DNA of 64,000 nt from R-RK-3 sp963842775 (GCA_963842775.1 CAWJHQ010000011.1:372001-436000), one strand, 5' to 3'. Counted from the stretch's first letter, positions 19,470 to 29,352 are shown. Numbers and translations: made by a program. Notes: a model not told the origin generated them from the letters alone.

Positions 19470-22400
19470 ATGGCGATGGCGGCAAAATCCGGACCCGGCT
19501 TCATTCACCTGCGCGTGCATTCGGCCTATTCGCTGCTGGAGGGCGCGCTGCCGGTGAAGGCGCTCGCCAAGCTGGCGGCCAAGGACGCCCAGCCGGCGCT
19601 CGCCGTCACCGACCGCAATAACCTGTTCGGCGCGCTGGAAATTGCCGAGACGCTGGCGGGGGCGGGCATCCAGCCGATCACCGGCTGCACGCTGGCGCTG
19701 CGTCATGCCGAGCCCGAAGCCGACACGGGCGTGCGCAAGAACGGCAATGCCTCGGCCTCCCAGATCGCCGGGTCGGTCGCGCTGCTGGTGAAGGATGGCG
19801 AGGGCTACCGCAATCTCCTATTGCTCACCAGCGCGGCGTTTCTGGAGCATTCCGACGACAGCCCCACCCACGTCACCTGGGACGAGCTGGCGCGGCATTC
19901 CGCCGGGCTGATCGCGCTGACGGGCGGTCCGGACGGCCCCATCGACCGGCTGCTGCGCGAGGACAATACCGCCGCCGCCAAGGCGCAGCTCAAGGCGCTG
20001 AAGGCTATTTTCGGCAACCGGCTCTATGTCGAGATCCAGCGCCACGGGACGGCGGAGGAAAGGCGCGTCGAGCCGGAGCTGGTGAAGCTGGCCTACAAGC
20101 TCAAACTGCCGCTGGTCGCGACGAACCAGTGCTATTTCCCGGCGCGCGACGATTTCGAGGCGCATGACGCGCTGATCTGCATCGCGGAAGGGCGCTACAT
20201 CTCCGAGGACGACCGCCGCAAGCTGACGCCGGAGCATTATTTCAAGCCGCGCGCCGAGATGATGGCGCTGTTCGCCGACCTGCCCGAGGCGCTGGCGAAT
20301 ACGGTCGAGATCGCGCGCCGCTGCGCCTTCCGCCCGAAGATGCGCAGCCCCATCCTGCCGCAATTCGCGGCTGGCCAAGCCGACAGCAAGGAGGCCGTCG
20401 ACGCGGCCGAAACGGCGGAGCTCTGCCGGCAGGCGCGCGAAGGGCTGGACGAGCGGCTGCGCGTCATCGGGCTCGCCGAGGGCAGCACCGAAGAGGATTA
20501 CCGCAAGCGGCTCGAATTCGAGCTGAAAGTCATCAGCAGCATGAAATTCTCCGGCTACTTCCTCATCGTGTCGGACTTCATCAAATGGGCCAAGGCGCAC
20601 GGCATTCCGGTGGGGCCGGGGCGCGGCTCGGGCGCGGGGTCGGTCGCCGCCTGGTCGCTGTCCATCACCGATCTCGACCCCTTGCGCTTCGGCCTGCTGT
20701 TCGAGCGCTTCCTCAATCCCGAACGCGTCTCGATGCCGGATTTCGACATCGACTTCTGCCAGGACCGCCGCGACGAGGTGATCCGCTATGTGCAGGAGAA
20801 ATACGGCGCGGGGCGCGTCGCGCAGATCATCACCTTCGGCAAGCTGCAGGCCCGCGCGGTGCTGCGCGACGTCGGCCGCGTGCTGCAAATGCCTTACGGG
20901 CAGGTCGACCGCCTGTGCAAGCTGGTGCCGAACAATCCCGCCAATCCGGTGACGCTCGCCGAGGCCATCGAGGGGGAGGAGAAGCTTCAGCACGAGCGCG
21001 ACAGCGATCCGGTGGTGAAGCGCCTCCTCGAAATCGCGCAGAAGCTGGAAGGGCTCTACCGCCACGCCTCCACCCATGCGGCGGGCGTCGTCATCGGCGA
21101 CCGGCAGCTTTCCGAGCTGGTGCCGCTCTACCGCGACCCGCGCTCGACGCTGCCCGTCACCCAGTTCAACATGAAATGGGTCGAGCCGGCGGGGCTCGTC
21201 AAATTCGACTTCCTCGGCCTGAAGACGCTGACCGTCATCCAGAAGGCGCTCGCCCTGATGGCGCAGCGCGGCGTCGAACTGGATTTCGCCCGGCTGGAGC
21301 TGGACGACACGAAGACCTACGAGCTCTTGTCGCGCGGCGACACGGTCGGCGTGTTCCAGCTGGAAAGTCACGGGCATGCGCGAAGTCCTTGCGCAAGCTG
21401 AAGCCCGACCGCTTCGGCGACATCATCGCCATGGTGTCGCTCTACCGCCCCGGCCCGATGGACAACATCCCCAACTACATCAACCGCAAATACGGGCTGG
21501 AGACCGTCGACTACCTGCATCCGCTGATCGCGCCGGTGCTGGAGGAAACCTACGGCGTCATCATCTACCAGGAACAGGTGATGCAGATCGCCCAGCGGCT
21601 CTCCAGCTACTCGCTCGGCGAAGCCGACCTCTTGCGCCGCGCCATGGGCAAGAAGATCAAGGCGGAGATGGACCAGCAGAAGGCGCGCTTCATGGAGGGC
21701 GCCACCAAGAACGGCGTCGATAAGGGCCGCGCCGACTACATCTTCGAGCTGGTGGCGAAATTCGCCGGCTACGGCTTCAACAAGTCGCACGCCGCCGCCT
21801 ACGCGCTGCTCGCCTATCAGACCGCCTATCTGAAGGCGAATTACCCGGTGGAATTCCTCGCCGCCACCATGACCTACGACATGGCGAACACCGACAAGCT
21901 CTACCTCTTCGCCCAGGAAGCGCGGCGGAGCAAGATCGCCATGCTGCCGCCTTCGGTGAACGCCTCGGGCGCGGAGTTCCTGCCCGAGAACGGCGCGATC
22001 CGCTACGCCCTGTCGGCGCTGAAGAATTTCGGGCGCGGCGCGGCGGAGCACATCATCTCGGCCCGCGAGACAGGCGGCGCATACGCCACCCTCACCGACG
22101 TCGCCGAGCGGCTCAATCCGAAAATGCTCAACAAGCGCTCGCTGGAGACGCTGGCGGCGGCGGGCGTGTTCGATACGCTGGAGACCAACCGCGCCCGCGT
22201 CTACGCCAATATCGGCGACATCCTCTCCTATTCCGGCCGCCTCGCCGACGACCGCGCCACCGGCCAGAACGACCTGTTCGCCGGCGGCGCCGTGACCGTC
22301 GCCACGCCGCAGCTGCAACTGCGCGAGGTCGCCAATTGGGACCTGATCGAGACCCTCAGCCACGAGCTGGACGCCATCGGCTTCTATCTCTCCGGCCACC

Positions 22401-22966
22401 CGCTCGACGATTACGCCGACGCCTTGACGCGGCTCAACGTCATGCGCTGGTCCGAGCTGGAGGCGAAATTGCAGACCCAGTCCAGCGCCGAGGCCAGCAT
22501 CGCCGCGACCGTCACCTATAAGCAGGAGCGCCGCTCCAAATCCGGCAACCGCTTCGCGTTCGGCGGCTTCTCCGACCCGACCGGCCAGTTCGAGGCCGTC
22601 ATCTTCTCCGACACGCTGGCGCTGGCCGGCGACAGCCTGGAGCCGGGCAAGGCCGTGCTGCTCGTGGTCGAGGCCGAACTCGACGGCGAGAACGTCAAGA
22701 CGCGGGTGAAGTCGGTGCAGGACCTGGACGCGGCGCTGGGGCGGTCACGGTCGGGGCTGTGCATCGTGGCGGATGGGCGGCTGTCGGTGGAGAGCCTGGT
22801 GAAGACCGTCGGCGGCGGAGGGGGGACGGCGCTGAAGCTGCGGCTGCGGCTCGCCGATCCGGCGCGGGAGGTGGAGCTGAACCTCGGCGGGAATTTTGAT
22901 GTCAGCCCGCGCCAAGCCGGGGCGCTGAAGGCGCTGCCGGGGGTGATTGAGGTGGTGGCTTTTTGA
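19470..22966 (+). CDS. dnaE: DNA polymerase III subunit alpha (two frame breaks, 21372-21390)
   Basis: This is the replicative polymerase catalytic subunit, of about 1,165 residues after correction. An N-terminal PHP domain (FIHLRVHSAYSLLEGALP) is followed by the C-family polymerase palm with catalytic acids in PDFDIDFCQDRRDEVI (about residue 425), the THAAGVVIG fingers region, AAYALLAYQTAYLKANYP, a helix-hairpin-helix and the OB domain ending VIEVVAF. The frame changes twice within 20 bases: near 21372 (ESHG-M expected) and near 21389 (VLRKLKPDRF expected). Both are single-base gains. An essential gene broken twice so close together is most simply a sequencing or assembly error. Confidence 0.95.
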
Positions 22967-23111
22967 TACCCATTGATTTTCTATACGTTCTATGTTTACG
23001 CGACCCTGGATCAAAGTTAAGCATGGGTTGTGCGTGCTTACGTCCAGTTTTCTTTCTGGCTACGTCCATAGTTGTCGACTTTTACGGAGTTCACAGTGAG
23101 GTGTTGATCGA

Positions 23112-23926
23112 ATGATCATTCATTACAAAAATTTCGGTTGTGAGGTTAGCATTTATGCAGAAGTCACTTTGTTCCGGAGTATCGCAATTCACTCGGATCC
23201 GGATCTCTTGTGTATTGGTCCCGAGCAGAACCAGACCAATTGGTGGTATTCGTTCACGGGTTTTCGGGGAACCTCACCGATACCTGGATGCAGTTTCCTG
23301 ATTTGATAAATCGTGAGCCCTGTTTTAAAGGCAAAGACGTAATATTCTATGGATATAGAAGTATAAAAGATAGAGCGAAAGCTGCGCTCTACGCAGAAGA
23401 TATTCGGATGTCATTAACTGAATTTTGCAAATGTCCTCGTAAATTCATGGCTTGGGAGACTGCAGCATTTCGGACGACACAATCTATCTATAAGTCTATC
23501 ATGTTTATTGGACATTCATTAGGAGCGTTGCTTTGTCGACAAGTTCTACTGGAGGCTACGCACGCTGGTGATAGTTGGGCGAAGACTGCAAAACTGGTAC
23601 TATTTGCTCCAGCGCACAAAGGTGCATCCAGTTCTGTGCTCTTGCGGCTCGTTGGGCAATTGATGCCGGTAATAGCAGACATAAGAGTGGGCTCGGACTT
23701 CTTATCCGACTTGGAAAGGCGAACTTGCTTCGCAGTTAACGCGGGTTCAGCAAATCACTTAATCGCTCGAAAGATTATATTTGGATACAATGATACTTGG
23801 GTGAATCCAAATCGCTTTGATCATGATCCAGCCATAGTAATGATCAAAGGCCGCAATCACGTTAACGTATGTAAACCTACAGAAGAATACGCAAGGCCTC
23901 TACATGAGGTGGCAGAATGTCTTTAG
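23112..23926 (+). CDS. SERAC1/PGAP1-like alpha/beta-hydrolase, AT-rich island (frame break near 23226)
   Basis: This is a cytosolic-looking lipase/esterase-fold protein. Counted from 23210, it has the oxyanion-loop strand QLVVFVHGFSGN (10-21), the nucleophile elbow GHSLG with Ser103, LVLFAPAHKGAS and a late His in KGRNHVNV (His217); the acid may be Asp195 or Asp204. The only start in this frame is a GTG at 23210, right before strand 1, which is too late for a full fold. An ATG at 23112 in another frame gives 35 residues of plausible N-terminal strand, so a -1 (or +2) break at about 23215-23230 is likely. The stop overlaps the start of the TPR gene by 10 bases, so the two are a translational pair. 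Confidence 0.7.
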
Positions 23927-25736
23927 AGGATGCATCTGAAGCAAACATGGTCATGTTTGAAGGGCGATATTCACTTTGGGAGCACTTGAACAAATTTTTG
24001 AGCATATCGAGTGAGCTAACGCTTATTCGAGATATTCCGGTTTTGTGCACACCCGGTGCAATTCCGGGTGGTTTGGATGCGTTGGTATCCTCTTTAGGAC
24101 CTCGCATGCGCTCGAAATATTCGAACTCGGAAATACAGTTGGTGCGTTTCCGGAGCTAAGTCCCCTTAAAGCAAATTTGGTTAGACGCTTCTGCTCTCAT
24201 CCCATCGTGGCGGCTTATCGACGTGACAGAACTCACCTGATGCTAGATCAGCTTCTTCTCAGGCTCAGCAATGCTTCCGTCAAGAGGAACACTGACGATA
24301 AAACTCTTCTTGCATCATATTTAGGATTCATTGGCGTAGATTTGACGCTTTTTCTCAGTAGTGACAACGATTTTTTCTTATCCAATCTAATTTCTAATAT
24401 AGATGGTGGGCTCGATAAGGAAATCTCTGTTATATTGAGCGACTATAAGGTGTTCCAGAAGTTTTATTATTTCCATGAGGATGATGACAACGCATCACGC
24501 TACGTGAGGGGGCTATTAAATTTTCTTCGTTTTATGCACGAAGCGCATTTCTTGCTTGGCCATCTTAAAACTGCAAAGCATTTTCAATCGTCCGCATGGT
24601 CCATTTGGGCACCTTTCGCGAGAGATAATGTTCCACGGCTTAAATTGGAATTGGAAGCACTTTGCGAAATGGTAACCCTTAATTTACGTGAGCATCCGGA
24701 GCTCATGGATACCCTCTTCTTCGGAGATCATCCGCGCACGTTTAAGAAACGCGTTAACGAAACTATGACAGGAAACAAATTTTATTTTAACAAGAGGCGG
24801 AGCTTAGCCGGTATTGTGAATAAGTTACACGGTGATAATATCGACAGAAAAGATGCTTCTAATGAGGACGATCTATATAGGTTGTTGAGCATTGGCCCGA
24901 TATACAAGTATGCCGAATCCACAAAACAGCAAAAATATTTCGATGAGCTAATAAAGATCGTAAATTGGACTGACGACAATTATATCCGCGACGATCTTGC
25001 CTTCGCACTTGAGTTAGAGCTACTAAATACCTCTGGAGCGATAAACGGTTGGCAGCACAAAACAACCGGATTGTTATTTAATAATTTCGGCGTGTTGCTA
25101 CAGAAAATTGGCCTCCAAGACCTTGCATTAAAATGCTATACATCGGCGATGAACATATTGCGCAAAGATCGGCTGATTGTAGCCTCAATACTTACAAACA
25201 TTGCACGCGTGCACGCCAGTCAAAACCTTCTAGACGAAGCACTAGCATACGACCGAAGGGCGCTTGCTATCTTTGACGCTCTGGATGACCGATCCTCAAG
25301 CAATGCAGCAACCGTATCGAATAATATAGGGGAGATGCTCAGGCGTAAAGGCGACTATCCGGGTGCACTTCCATTCTTGCAGAGAGCTGCGCAAATAGGG
25401 CAGGCACGAGCGTTGCCCAAGTCGAGTATTTGGAATAATAACTTAGCTGTCTTGCTTGCCCTCATGGAAAACTTTGATGAATCAGAGAGGGTATTCTCTC
25501 TTGCGTCTCAGGTCGCTGAAGGAAGGTATGGAATAGAACACGAATATACGAGGAAAATTCGTTATAACTATGATGCGATGCGTGTCGCTGCTGAAAGAGC
25601 TCAACAAACGGAGCTGAAAGTTCCCGCCCACAATGAGGACACCGGGAAGGGAAAGAAGAGCAATGTTTCATCTGTAGACCCAAAAAAGTTTCAGGACTTT
25701 CAGACGGAAGGTACTGAGCTGCCACGCGTGGCATAA
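23917..25736 (+). CDS. TPR-repeat protein paired with the hydrolase (frame break near 24105)
   Basis: The start at 23917 overlaps the hydrolase stop. The first 60 or so residues run in one frame to about 24105 (VLCTPGAIPGGLDALVSSLG), then the long frame continues to 25736, giving about 605 residues after a -1/+2 correction. A helical middle of roughly 300 residues matches no family I recognise. The C-terminal 200 residues hold at least four TPR units: FNNFGVLLQKIGLQDLALKCY, TNIARVHASQNLLDEALAYD, SNNIGEMLRRKGDYPGALPF and NNLAVLLALMENFDESERVF. The tail is charged and flexible. A hydrolase effector with a TPR partner, in visibly AT-rich DNA between dnaE and rpsB, suggests a sensor-effector defence or signalling pair. 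Confidence 0.7.
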
Positions 25737-25759
25737 TATTCGTACAAAGATAGATTATA

Positions 25760-25788
25760 TTGCAATGGATCGATAACCGCCCTATAAC
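25760..25788 (+). promoter_or_regulatory. Sigma70-type promoter of the duplicated rpsB leader (copy 1)
   Basis: A TTGCAA -35 (25760-25765) and TATAAC -10 (25783-25788) are separated by 17 bases. These are the same two hexamers and spacing as the rpsB promoter at 28027-28055, although the 17-base spacers differ. Transcription would run into the conserved leader and then antisense to the fasciclin gene. Confidence 0.6.
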
Positions 25789-25859
25789 TCACCTCATCTC
25801 ACACGCGGAATTGTCGCATGAAGGGCCTCGGGAGAGGCTTCATTCATTCGCTCCGGCGG
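25780..25859 (+). repeat. Direct repeat copy 1: duplicated rpsB leader
   Basis: These 80 bases are nearly identical to 28047-28128, with about five substitutions or small gaps. They start at the -10 region and include an imperfect hairpin (ATGAAG-gg-CCTC, short loop, GAGG-CTTCAT) and a potential leader ORF. The copy lies 78 bases after the TPR gene stop, far from any rpsB. Confidence 0.85.
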
Positions 25860-25934
25860 CAGCATCCTCCCCACACAAAAAAAGACGGCCCGGAGGCCGC
25901 CTCTTCCCTATTCCATAAGCTCAGGTCGAACTGA
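25818..25934 (+). other. Possible short leader ORF, copy 1 (38 codons)
   Basis: ATG at 25818 opens MKGLGRGFIHSLRRQ and ends at a TGA at 25934. The first 13 residues match the ORF at 28084 apart from a clean one-codon gap. The rest diverges and runs through the fasciclin terminator region. Translation is unproven, and the similarity may only reflect the DNA repeat. Confidence 0.3.
25877..25904 (-). terminator. Rho-independent terminator of the fasciclin gene
   Basis: Read on the minus strand, CGGCC-TCCG-GGCCG forms a compact GC stem and is followed directly by TCTTTTTTT. It sits about 35 bases beyond the fasciclin stop codon. Confidence 0.8.
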
Positions 25935-25936
25935 AC

Positions 25937-26386
25937 CTATGCCTTGGGCGGTGTGAGGACGCTGTCGATGACGTGGATAACGCCATTCGACGCTGAGATT
26001 TCCGGCTTGACGACTTTGGCCTTGTTGACCATTACGCCGGCCGTGCCGTCGATCGCCAGTTCCGCGCCTTCGACCGATTTGCGGTTGAATTTCTTGCCCA
26101 TAAGATCAGCCAAGGGGAGGCTGCCGCTGATCGCGTGATAGGTCACCATGCGGCTCAGTTCGGCTTTGTTTTCCGGCTTGAACCAACGGTCGACGGTGCC
26201 ATCGGGAAGCTTCTTGAATGCTTCGTCCGACGGGATGAACAGGGTGAACGGTCCGCTGCCCTTCAAGCTGTCGGTCAATCCGGCAGCCTTCACGGCCGCC
26301 AGGAAGGTCTTAAAGCCACCCTTGCCGCCTACGGCCTGAAGAATATCCTGATTGTTCAGGACGTCGACATTCGGTGCTGCACTCAT
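25937..26386 (-). CDS. Fasciclin (FAS1)-domain protein
   Basis: This 149-residue protein is almost exactly one FAS1 domain. H1 is GPFTLFIPSDEAFKKLP, a YHAIS strand follows, and H2 is SNGVIHVIDSVLTPP. FAS1 domains mediate adhesion or matrix contact. No signal peptide is visible (it begins MSAAPNVDVLNNQDI), which is unusual because most bacterial FAS1 proteins are exported; a start further upstream was not found. It is transcribed alone and ends in a strong terminator. It lies between the two copies of the rpsB leader repeat. Confidence 0.88.
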   Translation of the reverse strand: MSAAPNVDVLNNQDILQAVGGKGGFKTFLAAVKAAGLTDSLKGSGPFTLFIPSDEAFKKLPDGTVDRWFKPENKAELSRMVTYHAISGSLPLADLMGKKFNRKSVEGAELAIDGTAGVMVNKAKVVKPEISASNGVIHVIDSVLTPPKA

Positions 26387-26756
26387 AATGAAAATCCTTT
26401 AGCATGCGAGGTTAAGCATTATTTCTTTTTGTTTAGATATGCGGCTCAGAACCGAGCATCTTTGCTTTTTCGCATGGTGTAAATTTAAGAATTATTTTTC
26501 CAATTTCAATGGCTATAGGTCGAATTAATTTCACATTAACTTAATTTATGTGATATATAGCTGAGGATTCAGGTGAGTATACATTCCACAATCTTTGCCA
26601 ATTATTCGGGTCGCCAATAATATCGCGATTTACCCGAAGACCGCCTATTGCCGCACCTGGCTCTCCCGCATCGCCGCTCCCCAACACCCGCCAAATTTTC
26701 CGCGCAATGCCTTGCTATGAGCCGAGCCGTCAATTGTCGCGCGTGGGGGCGGGGGC
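26387..26756. other. AT-rich divergent intergenic region, fasciclin/caspase
   Basis: These 370 bases lie between the divergent fasciclin and caspase genes. The first 230 bases are strongly AT-rich (ATTATTT and TTAATTT runs), then composition returns to the genome norm near 26640. It must hold both promoters. Several TATA-like hexamers make a single choice unsafe. No ORF, repeat or RNA gene is recognised. Confidence 0.5.
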
Positions 26757-27956
26757 ATGTCGGTAGCGTGGGTGGGACGGTTTATTCTTGCAGCTATATT
26801 GGCCGTGGGCGCGGCATGTCCGTCGCTCGCGGCGCCGGGGAAGCGCATCGCGCTGGTGATCGGCAATTCGGCCTATGAGCACACGTCGCTGCTCGCCAAT
26901 CCCGCCAACGATGCCGATGACATCGCCGGGACGCTGTCGGCGCTCGGCTTCGAGGTCACCAAGCGCCAGGACCTGAAAAAGCACGAGATGGACAGCATCC
27001 TGGGCGCGTTTGCCGGCTCGCTCAAGGGCGCCGAGATCGGGCTGTTCTATTATGCCGGCCATGGATTGCAGGTTTCCGGCCACAATTATCTGGTGCCGGT
27101 CGACGCCAAGCTGAAATCGTCCTCGGCGTTGGAGTTCGAGGCCGTGCGGCTCGATGTCATACAGCGCATCATGGAGAATGAGACGCAGACCAACGTGCTC
27201 ATTCTGGATGCCTGCCGCGACAATCCGCTGACGCGCAATCTCGCCCGGTCCATGGGAACGCGGTCGGGCGCGATCGGCAAGGGGCTGGCCGCGCAGGAAT
27301 CCGGCGCGGGGACGATCATCAGCTATTCGACGCAGCCGGGCAATGTCGCCCTCGACGGTACGGGCAAGCGCAATTCGCCTTTCGCCGAGGCGCTGGTCAA
27401 GCATTTGCCGAGCGAGGGCAGGGACTTGTCCTCCGTCCTGGTCAAAGTGCGCAACGACGTGATGACGGCGACGGCAAAGCGTCAGGTGCCTTGGGAGCAT
27501 TCGGCGCTGACGAATGAGCTTGTGCTGGCCCAGCGATCAGCGGAGGCGCCGCCGAAGGTCGTGGAGAAAACCGCCGAGACAACGGCCGCGCGCAAAGTCG
27601 AAGAGAACGCTGGTGCCCCCATGGCACAAGCCGAGGCTACGAAAACGGCCGGGAGCACCGCGAACCCTGCCGCTGAATCCGCGCGGGCGACCACGCATCA
27701 GGTCAAGGTGCCGGTCAATCAGCTCACCTATGGTTTGAACGGCGGGATCCGGTTTTTTGTCCAAAGTGCGTATGCATGGAGCGGCGAATGCAAGCTTCAG
27801 TTTGCCGAGTCCGGTCAATCGAAAATGAAGCAAATGGCTATGCATGGCGGCGATTATGTTGAGTTCACGGCCGGCGGCGGCACCTATCGGGGTACCGTCG
27901 TCAGGGTCACGAACGAGGATTGCACGCTCGAGATTGCGCCGGTGCCGGCCGGATAG
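26757..27956 (+). CDS. Secreted caspase-family (peptidase C14) protein
   Basis: This protein of 399 residues has a signal peptide (cleavage near PSLAAPGK), then the caspase p20-like fold. It opens with RIALVIGNSAYEH, and the catalytic His is in FYYAGHGLQ (His102) and the Cys in LILDACRDN (Cys153), both intact. The segment GTIISYSTQPGNVALDGTGKRNSPFAEAL is typical of bacterial metacaspase-like proteins. A Pro/Ala/Glu-rich linker (about 265-320) leads to a C-terminal beta domain of about 75 residues with two Cys (SGECKLQF, NEDCTLEI). Export argues for an envelope or extracellular target rather than a cytosolic suicide switch. It lies upstream of the rpsB leader. Confidence 0.88.
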   Translation: MSVAWVGRFILAAILAVGAACPSLAAPGKRIALVIGNSAYEHTSLLANPANDADDIAGTLSALGFEVTKRQDLKKHEMDSILGAFAGSLKGAEIGLFYYAGHGLQVSGHNYLVPVDAKLKSSSALEFEAVRLDVIQRIMENETQTNVLILDACRDNPLTRNLARSMGTRSGAIGKGLAAQESGAGTIISYSTQPGNVALDGTGKRNSPFAEALVKHLPSEGRDLSSVLVKVRNDVMTATAKRQVPWEHSALTNELVLAQRSAEAPPKVVEKTAETTAARKVEENAGAPMAQAEATKTAGSTANPAAESARATTHQVKVPVNQLTYGLNGGIRFFVQSAYAWSGECKLQFAESGQSKMKQMAMHGGDYVEFTAGGGTYRGTVVRVTNEDCTLEIAPVPAG

Positions 27957-28026
27957 CCGTGACCGCGAGGGCGACCGCCAGAAATGAGGCGCCGGATCGG
28001 CGGATGCCGGCGCGCGGACGTCCGCC

Positions 28027-28055
28027 TTGCAATCCCACCGAACACACCCTATAAC
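28027..28055 (+). promoter_or_regulatory. rpsB promoter (sigma70 type)
   Basis: TTGCAA (28027-28032) and TATAAC (28050-28055) with 17-base spacing lie about 145 bases before the rpsB start. The predicted transcript begins at about 28062 and carries the leader hairpin. A second copy of this arrangement is at 25760-25788. Confidence 0.65.
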
Positions 28056-28128
28056 GCACCCATCTCACACGCGGAATTTTCGCATGAAGGGCCTCTTGGG
28101 AAGAGGCTTCATTCATTCGCTCCGGTGG
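28047..28128 (+). repeat. Direct repeat copy 2: rpsB leader with hairpin
   Basis: These 82 bases match 25780-25859. The hairpin here is ATGAAG-gg-CCTCTT, loop GGG, AAGAGG-CTTCAT. Compared with copy 1, the stem is longer by two matched base pairs, with both sides changed together. It is in the right place for an S2/EF-Ts operon regulatory leader. Confidence 0.85.
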
Positions 28129-28173
28129 CCCTCGGCGTCTGACGTCACGGGCTGCACTTTCCGCGGAGGCTAA
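28084..28173 (+). other. Possible leader peptide upstream of rpsB (29 codons)
   Basis: ATG at 28084 (GGAA about 9 bases upstream) opens MKGLLGRGFIHSLRWP and ends with TAA at 28171-28173, 24 bases before rpsB. The reading frame is shared with copy 1 despite a 3-base length change, which is compatible with selection for coding. The hairpin overlaps the same bases, so the signals cannot be separated by eye. Confidence 0.3.
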
Positions 28174-28197
28174 ACCGGAAAAGAGGAGAGCAGGCCT

Positions 28198-29285
28198 ATG
28201 GCGCTGCCACAATTCACTATGCGTCAGCTTCTGGAAGCTGGCGTCCACTTCGGCCACCGGACTGACCGCTGGAACCCGAAGATGACGAACTACCTGTTCG
28301 GCGACCGCAACAAGATCCACATCATCGACCTCGCCAAAACCGTGCCGCTCCTGCATACGGCGCTGGTCGCGGTGAGCGATATCGTGGCGCGCGGCGGGCG
28401 CGTGCTGTTCGTCGCGACGAAGCGGCAGGCCTCCGACGTCATCGCGGACGCGGCCAAGCGCTCGGCGCAATATTACGTCAACCACCGCTGGCTCGGCGGC
28501 ATGCTGACCAACTGGAAGACCATCACCAATTCCATCAAGCGGCTGCGCCAGCTCGACGAATTGCTCGCCGGACAGGTGCACGGCTTCACCAAGAAGGAGC
28601 TGCTGCAGCTCACCCGCGAGCGCGACAAGCTCGAACAGGCGCTGGGCGGCATCCGCGACATGGGCGGCCTGCCCGACATGATGTTCATCATCGACACCAA
28701 CAAGGAAGCGATCGCGGTCGCCGAAGCGAAGAAGCTCGGCATCCCGGTGATCGCGGTGGTGGACAGCAATTCCGACCCGGACAAGATCGATTTCGTCATC
28801 CCCGGCAATGACGACGCCGGACGCGCCATCACGCTCTATTGCGACCTCGTGGCGCGCGCGGCCATCGACGGCATCGAACGCGGCGCGACGCGCGGCGGCG
28901 CCGATACGGGCGCATCCGCCGAGCCGCTGACGGAGGACCTCTCGGGCGAGGGCCGCGGGCGGCGCGGACGCGCAAAGGCCGAACCGGTCGAAACCGAGCC
29001 GGCGCAGCTCTCCGGCTTCACCCCCCTGGCCGCCGCCGAGGGCGAGCCCGACGACATGACCAAGCTGTCCGGCGTCGGCAAGGGCTGGGCGCGCAAGCTG
29101 AACGAGCACGGCATCTATCATTACTGGCAGATCGCCGCCTTCGCGCCGGAAAATCTCGAAGAGCTGGACGAAAGCTTCAACGCCAAGGGCAAAATCGCCA
29201 AGAGCGGCTGGATCGAGGAAGCCAAGAAGCTTAAGGAAGAGGCGGTTCCGAAGCGGCCGCCGAACCGGTCGCCGAGACGGCCTGA
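28198..29285 (+). CDS. rpsB: 30S ribosomal protein S2 with C-terminal helix-hairpin-helix extension (end-frame break near 29250)
   Basis: S2 is an assembly protein of the small subunit. The core (residues 1-230) has QLLEAGVHFGHRTDRWNPKM, VNHRWLGGMLTNWKTI and GIPVIAVVDSNSDPDKIDFVIPGNDDA. A charged linker leads to an extension of about 60 residues (MTKLSGVGKGWARKLNEHGIYHYWQIAA) with an HhH-like fold, a lengthening seen in several alphaproteobacteria. In the raw frame the ORF reads on to 29460, into a terminator-like repeat and over the tsf start. A one-base loss at 29248-29252 restores an Ala/Glu-rich end (EAAAEPVAETA) stopping at 29285, which looks right. An AGGAGAG ribosome site precedes the ATG. 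Confidence 0.92.
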
Positions 29286-29352
29286 GGGCCGGCAACGAAC
29301 GGCTGAAGATTACGTTGGAACGATCGGGACAGTGAAATCCATAAATCGGCCG

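Noticed and set aside
18370..19485. Long minus-strand ORF (371 codons) across the isomerase gene
   Set aside because: It is a mirror of the GC-rich plus-strand codons, with Arg/Ala/Gly/Leu-biased composition and no family features.
19818..21377. 519-codon minus-strand ORF inside dnaE
   Set aside because: Antisense shadow of a conserved polymerase gene; His/Arg/Leu-biased with no domain.
25760..28128. Leader repeats as phage or transposon attachment sites
   Set aside because: The repeat is a promoter plus leader in its natural place before rpsB, and no integrase or transposase lies between the copies; duplication fits better.
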